Source: a virus. Taken from it: DNA of 32,140 nucleotides. The stretch spans positions 1 through 32,140 of IMG/VR virus record IMGVR_UViG_3300037189_010537. One strand, written 5' to 3'. Position numbers and translations under genes: made by a program. How positions within the stretch are numbered: position 1 is the first letter of the stretch; each line of letters begins with the position of its first letter. The notes under the pieces were generated by a model. It was given only the letters and a program-made list of their open reading frames with translations. It ran no database searches and had not been told where the DNA came from. This document shows, one piece after another, positions 26,353-32,140 of the stretch.

Positions 26353-28308
26353 TTACTCAGTAGATGTGGCGTTTGGAGAGCTAAGGAAAATATGCACAGG
26401 GTCTGGTCTGCTGAATAGGCCGCCCCAACTAAATCCGTATTTCTTCAATAGCCCTTTTTGGTACATAGTTGCGGCCTGCGTTTGATCAATGTCTGCCGCA
26501 ATGCCTCGACCGTGTGTATTAGGATTGTTTTTATCTGGTTTAACTGGTGTTGTTATTCGACCTCTGCCAGGAACATTAACAGTAGTCTGCCCGTTCTTGC
26601 CTCCATTGTCATACCACAAATTATATAATTCTAATTGCTCTGTATAGCTTCTAAAACTACTAGCAACTTTAACAGGTTTGCCATATATTCCTTTATAATC
26701 AACCGCTAGAGCCTTAAACGCCTGCTGGAATTCAGGTGTTGTTTTAGCAAAGTGGGCGGCATCTCCAGAGCCCGTGCTGAATATAATAGCTCCAGCAGGA
26801 TCCACTTCGCCTGTTGTCTGTGTGTTAGCTGGTTCAGATCCTGGTATTGTTTCGGTTCCTGCTGCCGGGGGAGTATTATCTGTATTAATTGGAGAATATT
26901 TGTTAGGGTCAGTACTTTCATGCTGAGGCCAAGGTTCTGCTGTTGGAACACGCTGTAATATAGAATTAATACTGCCTCCTCCGCCCGAAGTAGGGACTCC
27001 AAACACAGGAAGTGCATCAGGCCTTAGATATTCTGCAGGGGTAGATGTATCTGCCTGATTAGCCGGAGAATTATTATAGATATTGCCGGCAGTATTTTTT
27101 ATTTTAGATGCCTTGTTACTAATCTCGCTACCTGTAATTTTTACAGGCATGCCGTATAGGTCTAATCCTTTAGCGCCTAATACTTTTAATTCTGCATTAG
27201 AAAACACATCAATGTTTCCTAAAGAATTAATATATAACTGTCCCTGCGAACTAATTTTTGTAGTGCCGCCTACAGAAAGATTAAAATCTCCCAGCTTGGC
27301 TTCTGCATTAATTTGATTAGCAGAAATATTAACATTCTGACCAGCTTCAATATTAACGTTTCTGTCTGCTCTGAAGTTAAAATCTTGTTCTGAATGTATG
27401 CTAACACTGTCATTGGCATAGATATCTATTTTACCGTTGCTGGTTAATTCTATCCAAGCAGTACCTTGACTGTTAATGATGTAGATTAGATCAGCTGTGT
27501 TGTGCATCAGGATCTGATGTCCTGTTCTTGTGCGGATTCTAACTAGCTCGTTTTCGCCATCTAAGTCTCCGTCATCCATGACAAAAGTGCTTCCGCCTAA
27601 TCTGCTGGACGGTACAGAGGCTGAAAACTGTCCGTATTTTAACAGCCCAGAAGGAGAAGCCTTATCTACTGGACCAGGTGTGCTGATTCCAAATACCATG
27701 CTAGGTGCTTCACGTCTAGCACTACTGGTTGTAGTACCTCTTATGGTATCTTTTAACAAGCCTTGCTGTAATAGTGTGTTGGCAAAATAGGTATGAATAG
27801 GTCTAGGAGGATCGTTGTCGGCTAGATCAGTATAGGCCTTTTTATTGTACTCAGCGACAGGTAACGTGTATGAACCAAATTGTGAAATGCCAGGAGTACT
27901 TGCGGGAAGATCCTGAGATGCAATCCCAGGAATCATGTAGTTCATAAATTTGTCTGGAACACAACCTATCCAATAACAATCGTTGTAGTTTCCCCCAACA
28001 AATATAATCAATACTCTTGTGCCGATGTCAGGCGGCACCATCCACATGCCATAACTTTTCTGCGTGGCATCATAATCAGTTTTGTTGGCGCCGTTTGAAA
28101 AATCTAGATTTGTCACTCCGTAAAAAGGACTTAGATAGTGCGCTGGAACTGTTTGTTTATAAACATCCTCAGGATCATCTGCATAGCCTTTAATAATAGA
28201 CACTTCTAATGTTCCCATGAAATCTGAGTCAAGGTGGCCTACTACTCTAGCAACATACGGGCCAGGGCCTTTGGGTTTAAATGGTTTTCTTGATTGTTGA
28301 TTAGACAT
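26353..28308 (-). CDS. gp5: gp5-like tail spike/hub protein with C-terminal M15 peptidase
   Basis: 651 residues. Residues about 15-125 look like the OB-fold of gp5/VgrG spikes (YVARVVGHLDSDFMGTLEVS, MWMVPPDIGTRVLIIFVGGN, CYWIGCVPDKFM). Residues 255-395 are the repeating spike helix (RIRTRTGHQILMHN, AWIELTSNGKIDIYANDSVS, RADRNVNIEAGQNVNISANQ). A Pro/Thr/Gly-rich linker (about 415-505) leads to an M15-type D,D- or L,D-peptidase domain (about 515-645): VASSFRSYTEQLELYN, NTHGRGIAADID with zinc ligands H599 and D606, YGFSWGG, and PDPVHIF with candidate catalytic D636 and zinc ligand H639. In T4 gp5 the cell-wall enzyme is a lysozyme placed between OB-fold and spike; here an endopeptidase follows the spike. 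It would cut peptidoglycan stems as the tail tube enters the periplasm. Peptidase activity is inferred from motifs. Gene order (after the hub-like gene, before gp25) agrees. Confidence 0.88.
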   Translation of the reverse strand: MSNQQSRKPFKPKGPGPYVARVVGHLDSDFMGTLEVSIIKGYADDPEDVYKQTVPAHYLSPFYGVTNLDFSNGANKTDYDATQKSYGMWMVPPDIGTRVLIIFVGGNYNDCYWIGCVPDKFMNYMIPGIASQDLPASTPGISQFGSYTLPVAEYNKKAYTDLADNDPPRPIHTYFANTLLQQGLLKDTIRGTTTSSARREAPSMVFGISTPGPVDKASPSGLLKYGQFSASVPSSRLGGSTFVMDDGDLDGENELVRIRTRTGHQILMHNTADLIYIINSQGTAWIELTSNGKIDIYANDSVSIHSEQDFNFRADRNVNIEAGQNVNISANQINAEAKLGDFNLSVGGTTKISSQGQLYINSLGNIDVFSNAELKVLGAKGLDLYGMPVKITGSEISNKASKIKNTAGNIYNNSPANQADTSTPAEYLRPDALPVFGVPTSGGGGSINSILQRVPTAEPWPQHESTDPNKYSPINTDNTPPAAGTETIPGSEPANTQTTGEVDPAGAIIFSTGSGDAAHFAKTTPEFQQAFKALAVDYKGIYGKPVKVASSFRSYTEQLELYNLWYDNGGKNGQTTVNVPGRGRITTPVKPDKNNPNTHGRGIAADIDQTQAATMYQKGLLKKYGFSWGGLFSRPDPVHIFLSSPNATSTE

Positions 28309-28317
28309 AATATATTA

Positions 28318-30369
28318 TTAAGCGTACCAGTCTTTACCCTCTTCAGGTGTGTACGGAGACTCGACTACAGCGGCTGGTTTTGATCCGGTGTCGCCTGGTT
28401 GGTCTGGCAGTTTCATCATTTTTAAATGTTGTTTAAATTGTCCGTCAGCAAATTTACTACGTGCTTCGTACACAACATAAATTCCGCTAAAGTTAGATGC
28501 TCCGTTCATTTTCATCATACCGGACTCTCTGTCAATATCGTATGCACTATTAAGTTTTACATTGACATATATGTCGCCGGATTGATATGCGGCACTACCG
28601 TCTACCTTACTGATTCCGGGATTATCTGTATCTTCTGCAACCACCATATTACCTATACCACTCTGAACCAAATAAAATGGATCTCCTAGAATATCCATTT
28701 CTAACATTTTAGCTCTAACATTGTTCATCAGGGCCGCATGTAGAGTCTGTGCAAATACTGTGTATGCATCACCTGCCTGGAATGGTCTAGTTGCTTCTCC
28801 AGATCCTTGAATGTCTGACAAATCATGGTTAACGCCTCGAGACGGCGGTGTAACACCATCACCTTGTTTTATCTGCTTAGGTGGAGACAGTTGGATAATA
28901 TTTACTGCGTCATCTTTTGTAGCAATTCCACTACCCTGGCCTCGAGCCAATGATTTAGAATCGCCCACATATACCGCCATTGACTGAAAATACAGTGTGT
29001 CGTAATTAAGAGCTATACTTAGGACATCTTTATTTTCTCCTGTATATAGGTAATTGTATTTTCTTCGTATATAAGGTTCTAATTTAGTAGTGTCAATAGT
29101 TTGACTTTCCAATCCAGGTATTTTAGCAACGTGAACTTTATAGGGTTTTACCTGAAAGGTATAGGTATAACAGGGCTTGCTTCTTACAGCATCCCAGACA
29201 TCCGGCTTTGGTTCTGCTTTAATCGCAATTATAAAATATTCTATATGCCCGCTTTCGTCCTGCCGCTGTTTTAAATTTTTAAAAATACCTTTGACCCAGT
29301 CGGAATCTCGAATAATAGCAGAAATACAGTCGTGTATATTTGAGGAGTTGGCAAAAGACACACTGAATTCTTTATTCCATTTTTTTCCAGCAGATCCATT
29401 GGCCTGTCGATTATCTAGCGCACCGTTATTTTCTGCGGTGTTTTTCATATTGCTCTGCACTTCGTCTTTTTGCAAATCAGCTAGAGTTTGGCTGGCAATC
29501 TTAGGATCAACTTCTACCACATAGGTGTCAAATGCGTTTGTAGAATCGTCTTTGTTATTGGCCTTGGCAATGCCTTTGACTGTGTCATTGAGTTTTTCAA
29601 TCATGTCTTTAAGGGCAGAGCCTACAGTATTTTCTGCTCCGCCGGACACAGACATTGTGGCAACTAGTTTGTTTGGATCTCCCAGGCCAAATTCATTCAT
29701 AGGAATCGCCGTACAATTATATTTGGTACCGTTTTCGTCTGACTGCGTTCCTACACCAGCAAATCTAAAAGGAAAATATCTAGTGGTAGGAGCTCCGGGA
29801 TTTACTGGATCTGAAACTAGTTGCCCCGACACTGCTGAATCCGGGTAACCTATAAATTCTAATTTTAAACAATAAGGCGATGCTAGAAAGTTTGGATGTC
29901 CGGCTGCTAAACTGGCCGCCATCAGTGCTTCAAGAAATCCGCCAAGGCCGTAAGGTTCAATAACAGTAAAATTAATTTTTGTAGCCTGACTATATCCTGC
30001 ACGAGCAGTCGGATTCATCAAGGTGCCAATTTCTACATCGCCAAAATAAAAATCAAAACGTCCGGGACTAAACTCATTGAATTTTTTTATTTGGTCTACA
30101 TCTTCTGCCTTGGCTGTGCTAGTAGATAATCCGGTTGTACCTTTGCCTGCACTTTTGGCAATCACAAATCTGCTAGAGTAATCAGCCATTTGCTGAGGAG
30201 TTAATTCTTGTTGGAATGCAGAATCTTCTAAGCAACTGAGTGTAAAGTTATAGGTGTATGATCTAAAATAGTGTAAGATGTTTGTGTTTTTGGACAATTC
30301 AGAAAAATCAACTGCTCCAAATTCTCTATTAGCAGTAACTAATACTTCTCCGTATGATGGGGTTGCCAT
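28318..30369 (-). CDS. Probable baseplate hub protein (gp27 position)
   Basis: 683 residues. By place, directly before the gp5-like spike, it would be the partner that joins tube to spike, as gp27 does in T4 (391 residues). I see no direct match to gp27. Visible landmarks are an N-terminal YGEVLVTANREFGAVDF (6-22); a segment INFTVIEPYGLGGFLEALMA (about 132-151); RRKYNYLYTGENKDVL (about 432-447); and LEMDILGDPFYLVQSGIGN (about 553-571). The LxIxGDP form is common in hub proteins of contractile tails, where a beta-barrel domain carries it. A Thr/Ser/Lys stretch near 73-87 and an Asn/Asp-rich one near 270-340 look flexible. The gene starts a few bases after gp53, with AGGA upstream. A hub role is probable; equivalence to gp27 is inference from order and one motif. 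Confidence 0.65.
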   Translation of the reverse strand: MATPSYGEVLVTANREFGAVDFSELSKNTNILHYFRSYTYNFTLSCLEDSAFQQELTPQQMADYSSRFVIAKSAGKGTTGLSTSTAKAEDVDQIKKFNEFSPGRFDFYFGDVEIGTLMNPTARAGYSQATKINFTVIEPYGLGGFLEALMAASLAAGHPNFLASPYCLKLEFIGYPDSAVSGQLVSDPVNPGAPTTRYFPFRFAGVGTQSDENGTKYNCTAIPMNEFGLGDPNKLVATMSVSGGAENTVGSALKDMIEKLNDTVKGIAKANNKDDSTNAFDTYVVEVDPKIASQTLADLQKDEVQSNMKNTAENNGALDNRQANGSAGKKWNKEFSVSFANSSNIHDCISAIIRDSDWVKGIFKNLKQRQDESGHIEYFIIAIKAEPKPDVWDAVRSKPCYTYTFQVKPYKVHVAKIPGLESQTIDTTKLEPYIRRKYNYLYTGENKDVLSIALNYDTLYFQSMAVYVGDSKSLARGQGSGIATKDDAVNIIQLSPPKQIKQGDGVTPPSRGVNHDLSDIQGSGEATRPFQAGDAYTVFAQTLHAALMNNVRAKMLEMDILGDPFYLVQSGIGNMVVAEDTDNPGISKVDGSAAYQSGDIYVNVKLNSAYDIDRESGMMKMNGASNFSGIYVVYEARSKFADGQFKQHLKMMKLPDQPGDTGSKPAAVVESPYTPEEGKDWYA

Positions 30370-30372
30370 TTA

Positions 30373-30675
30373 TTAAATTCCTAAATCTTTTTTAAGTGTA
30401 GCTAGTTTTGGAATATATATTGAAACACCTGATACCAAATCATATATTGAATCTTTGATCACAGAAGGATTCCGTACTGCAAATACCCACCATAGTCTTG
30501 AATCTCCATACAGGTCATAGGCCAGAAGGTCTGGTCTATTTTCATATTTTGATGCCACCTGATACAGCGCATCGTCGGGATAGCTGGTAAAAGATCGATA
30601 GGTAAGTGTTTCTAAGTACCCGTTGGTAATAGAAGTTTTATAGTAAGGACTAAATGCTGTATAAGTGACACTCAT
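30373..30675 (-). CDS. gp53: Baseplate wedge protein gp53
   Basis: 100 residues, about half the length of T4 gp53 (196). The core is clear: SYPDDALYQVASKYENRPDL (31-50), LAYDLYGDSRLWWVFAVRNP (51-70), IKDSIYDLVSGVSIYIP (73-89). The pattern (residence of a Tyr-rich helix, DSRLWWVFA-RN, then a Pro-ending strand) is LysM-like and typical of gp53 proteins in T4-related phages. In T4 gp53 binds gp25 and gp6 and clips wedges around the hub. The start overlaps the stop of the preceding gp48-like gene by one base (TAATG), so the two are translationally coupled. The T4 C-terminal part appears to be missing, which is common in aquatic relatives as far as I recall. Confidence 0.9.
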   Translation of the reverse strand: MSVTYTAFSPYYKTSITNGYLETLTYRSFTSYPDDALYQVASKYENRPDLLAYDLYGDSRLWWVFAVRNPSVIKDSIYDLVSGVSIYIPKLATLKKDLGI

Positions 30676-31415
30676 TATAGGAACCCGCTAGTTTTTAATT
30701 TTTTCTTATTAAGATATTGATCAACACTAAATTTATTCTGTTCTTCTCTAGAAAACATTGGTATTAGGGTTAAACTTATCGAGCTCACAGTAGGAATAAA
30801 ATTTGTTCCAAATAATGTATATGCACTACTATAAGAATTTAATGATTGATCAACCATGTAGTAATCTACTTCTGTCGGCAATTCAGTCCTAAAATTAGAT
30901 ACAACTACAGGAACATCTTTGATCATGTAATCTCCGTAGGCATTAAATCTACACACAGGGGGTGGGCTACCGGCATCAGTGTCGTTACCGTATTTCATTT
31001 TTGTCAGTGCCCGTAGCATATGCATTGTGGCCAAATAAAACAATGCATCATTGTCATTCTGTACTGTAAATTTTGCACTGACACTAAAATTTCCTATAGT
31101 ACTGTTTTTATAAGAACTGATGGCAAAATTAGAATGCTGTAAATTTGCAGTAGAATAGTTAGCTGTCATGTCATATGAAATCTGCGGAGTGTACGGAAAT
31201 AAAATTCCTCCAAATGACTGTAAAGGACTAACTGGCGAATAATCATCTGCTAGATACGAAGGTGGAACAAGTAGACTAGCTCTATACTCTTGTTTGCCGT
31301 CAAACTTTACGTCGGGTCGTTTTAAAGAAGTAGGAGCACCTGGACTTCCTCCAGATAGGAATTTCATAACAAGACCAATACCTGCTCCTGTGATTGCCGC
31401 TGGGATAATATTCAT
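30675..31415 (-). CDS. gp48: gp48/gp54-like baseplate tail tube cap protein
   Basis: 246 residues; first gene of the late minus-strand block. T4 gp48 and gp54 (364 and 320 residues) top the hub and start tube growth. Here a hydrophobic N-terminal helix (IPAAITGAGIGLVMKFL, 4-20) is followed by a Pro-rich linker and a tube-like beta domain: FGGILFPYTPQISYDMTANY (68-87), NSTIGNFSVSAKFTVQNDND (104-123), MHMLRALTKMKYGNDTDAGS (131-150), PPPVCRFNAYGDYMI (151-165). The combination GG-LFPxTP and G-x-PPPV-R is what I recall from gp48/54-like proteins of cyano- and pelagiphages; which of the two T4 proteins it stands for is not resolved. Start chosen at 31415 because GGAGAG lies seven bases before. The hydrophobic N-terminus could be lipid- or tape-measure-contacting rather than membrane-spanning. 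Confidence 0.75.
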   Translation of the reverse strand: MNIIPAAITGAGIGLVMKFLSGGSPGAPTSLKRPDVKFDGKQEYRASLLVPPSYLADDYSPVSPLQSFGGILFPYTPQISYDMTANYSTANLQHSNFAISSYKNSTIGNFSVSAKFTVQNDNDALFYLATMHMLRALTKMKYGNDTDAGSPPPVCRFNAYGDYMIKDVPVVVSNFRTELPTEVDYYMVDQSLNSYSSAYTLFGTNFIPTVSSISLTLIPMFSREEQNKFSVDQYLNKKKLKTSGFL

Positions 31416-31426
31416 TTCTTCTCTCC

Positions 31427-31441
31427 GATAGCGTATTTAAC
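31427..31441 (-). promoter_or_regulatory. Late-promoter-like element before the gp48-like gene
   Basis: Minus strand GTTAAATACGCTATC. Its last 13 bases are identical to the element before gp6 (25879-25867). The box differs from TATAAATA at the first two positions, so on its own it is weak, but identity in the downstream part and correct place (about 20 bases before the ATG, ribosome site in between) favour a real late start. Inferred. Confidence 0.5.
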
Positions 31442-31455
31442 CGATAAATAATATA

Positions 31456-31472
31456 CCAACTTAATTAGTTGG
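31456..31472. repeat. Inverted repeat abutting the sigma-gene promoter
   Basis: CCAACT-TAATT-AGTTGG, a perfect 6-bp dyad with a 5-base centre, ends directly before the -35 hexamer (31473). Place and symmetry fit an operator for a dimeric regulator, or a small hairpin. No regulator gene is visible in the window; function is unknown. Confidence 0.5.
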
Positions 31473-31500
31473 TTGACTTTGGCAAATTCTATGTTATACT
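31473..31500 (+). promoter_or_regulatory. Extended -10 sigma70-type promoter for the gp55-like gene
   Basis: -35 TTGACT (31473-31478), 16-base spacer, extended -10 TGT-TATACT (31492-31500). This is close to consensus for a host housekeeping polymerase and would give a 5' leader of roughly 20 bases, suiting early or middle expression of a late-gene sigma factor. Confidence 0.75.
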
Positions 31501-31510
31501 ATAACAATAA

Positions 31511-31519
31511 AAGGAGAAG
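31511..31519 (+). promoter_or_regulatory. Strong ribosome binding site of the gp55-like gene
   Basis: AAGGAGAAG, with AGGAG ending 12 bases before the ATG at 31529. The spacing is a little long, but no other in-frame start codon lies closer, so the start at 31529 is preferred. Confidence 0.75.
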
Positions 31520-31528
31520 TCATAATAA

Positions 31529-32140
31529 ATGACCATAATTCAATCACCCACGGGTCGCAAGGTAAAGTACCTAAACAACCGCGATCTACTAGCAGAAATA
31601 CACAAAAGCAAATGTAGCTTTTCAAGTTTTACCAAATCAGAATACAGCCAACACGATATAATTTTAACCAATTTGGATAAGATTAACATACGCACCCTAG
31701 CAGATGCCAAACGTAATCGTGCTAAACGCCTAGGCCTAGAAGCGTTTTCAAAAGCTCGCATAGCAGGGGACAAAAAAAGCAAACTAGCAGATTTTGTTGT
31801 CGACTATAAAAAAATTGCAAAAACAGATCTTGTCATTAGGATAATGACGTTCGAGCATATACCGCTGGCGCCTGGACGTAAAAAGACTACCAAGACCACA
31901 GCCGATGCACACGATAAAGTAAACTTTCCGCCGTTCCAACATTGGAAGTTTGATGATCAAGACGAACTAATATGTGTGGGCAAAAGCCATTGGAAAGGTA
32001 CTGTAGACAAAGGGCATTTTAGCAAAGATCACGGACGTATTACTGAAAACCTAGGTAGAATGTATATTAAATTAAGTGAGAGATATGCTCAAAGATCCAA
32101 CTGGCGTGGTTATACCTACATTGAAGAAATGCGGGGACAG
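31529..32140 (+). CDS. gp55: T4 gp55-like late-transcription sigma factor, N-terminal part (right edge truncated)
   Basis: 204 residues are visible and the frame stays open to the end. T4 gp55 joins host RNA polymerase and directs it to TATAAATA late promoters. The start VKYLNNRDLLAEI (12-24) resembles T4 gp55 KYNYVNNKELLQAI. Residues 168-204 (HGRITENLGRMYIKLSERYA, then QRSNWRGYTYIEEMRGQ) resemble the T4 segment ending RFNFSGYTQSWKQEM, the sigma-2-like region. Between these lies about 140 residues absent from T4, including YSQHDIIL, RNRAKRLGLEAF, FPPFQHWKF and VGKSHWKGTV; I recall comparable text in cyanophage gp55 proteins. The sigma-2 region and beyond are cut off. The gene diverges from the baseplate block that it would control. 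Promoter and ribosome site are strong. Identification rests on two short matches and layout. Confidence 0.68.
   Translation, partial: MTIIQSPTGRKVKYLNNRDLLAEIHKSKCSFSSFTKSEYSQHDIILTNLDKINIRTLADAKRNRAKRLGLEAFSKARIAGDKKSKLADFVVDYKKIAKTDLVIRIMTFEHIPLAPGRKKTTKTTADAHDKVNFPPFQHWKFDDQDELICVGKSHWKGTVDKGHFSKDHGRITENLGRMYIKLSERYAQRSNWRGYTYIEEMRGQ

Larger units (their letters stand above)
31416..31528. promoter_or_regulatory. Divergent control region between baseplate block and late sigma gene
   Basis: 113 bases separate the gp48-like gene (minus) from the gp55-like gene (plus). It holds, left to right, the gp48 ribosome site, the late-promoter-like 13-mer on the minus strand (31427-31439), GATAAATA on the plus strand (31443-31450), an inverted repeat, a sigma70-type promoter and a strong plus-strand ribosome site. 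Whatever acts here sets both the sigma supply and the baseplate operon. Confidence 0.7.

Noticed and set aside
26342-26358. GTAAATACTACTATG before gp25 as another copy of the late element
   Set aside because: Only the TAAATAC core matches and initiation would fall on the start codon itself, leaving no leader.
28306-28322. AT-rich symmetric sequence TAATAATATATTA before the spike gene as a regulatory site
   Set aside because: It overlaps a stop codon and the start region in AT-rich DNA, and weak A-T pairing makes a functional hairpin unlikely.
29177-29848. Two plus-strand open frames of 115 and 107 codons opposite the hub-like gene
   Set aside because: They lie wholly antisense to a long gene with clear protein features, show no family motif or ribosome site, and their composition reflects the opposite strand.
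31443-31450. Plus-strand GATAAATA as the main promoter of the sigma gene
   Set aside because: It matches the loose late form but lies about 79 bases before the ATG, and a much better sigma70-type promoter is nearer. It is kept only as a possible feedback site.
1-32140. tRNA genes, CRISPR arrays, integrase, transposon ends or a defence system
   Set aside because: Coding sequence is nearly gapless and all gaps were read; none holds a cloverleaf, regular repeat-spacer array or terminal repeats, and no gene shows such domains.

Overview
The window looks like part of an AT-rich tailed-phage genome with a T4-like contractile tail (a myovirus), most like the aquatic T4-superfamily phages that infect marine or freshwater bacteria such as cyanobacteria or SAR11. 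The evidence is the gene order (gp48-like, gp53, hub proteins, gp25, gp6, then large wedge and fiber genes), the conserved ends of gp6, the gp25 and gp53 cores, and the start of a T4 gp55-type late sigma factor. The host cannot be read from the sequence. No tRNA, rRNA, CRISPR, integrase, transposase or att site was seen, and no gap between genes exceeds about 115 bases.

Layout. The left end (1-1211, plus strand) holds the 3' part of an unrecognised Lys/Ala-rich gene, translationally coupled through ATGA to a complete thymidylate synthase. Positions 1208-31415 (minus strand) form one nearly gapless late block of eleven genes. In transcription order these are: gp48/54-like tube cap, gp53 wedge, a 683-residue hub-like protein, a gp5-like spike with a C-terminal M15 peptidase, gp25, a double-length gp6, a giant 4519-residue protein in the gp7 position, a 223-residue structural protein, and four tandem fiber-like paralogs. 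The first paralog transcribed ends in a tail-collar domain. At the right edge (31529-end, plus strand) a gp55-like late sigma factor starts and runs out of the window.

How it fits together. The minus block encodes most of a baseplate: tube cap, hub and spike in the centre, wedge proteins around it, and adhesion proteins outside. The sigma gene is divergent from the block and has its own sigma70-type promoter. T4-late-like boxes lie upstream of several minus-strand genes. This suggests a loop in which an early or middle promoter makes the sigma factor that then turns on the baseplate genes. Thymidylate synthase would serve nucleotide supply.

Most notable are (i) the giant wedge-position protein, in which I read seven FG-GAP-like repeats forming a probable seven-bladed beta-propeller plus many small repeated beta modules; (ii) the M15 peptidase fused to the spike, where T4 gp5 carries a lysozyme; (iii) four tandem fiber paralogs sharing an N-terminal anchor; and (iv) a late-promoter-like 13-mer repeated upstream of gp48 and gp6. 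I found no defence or mobile system.
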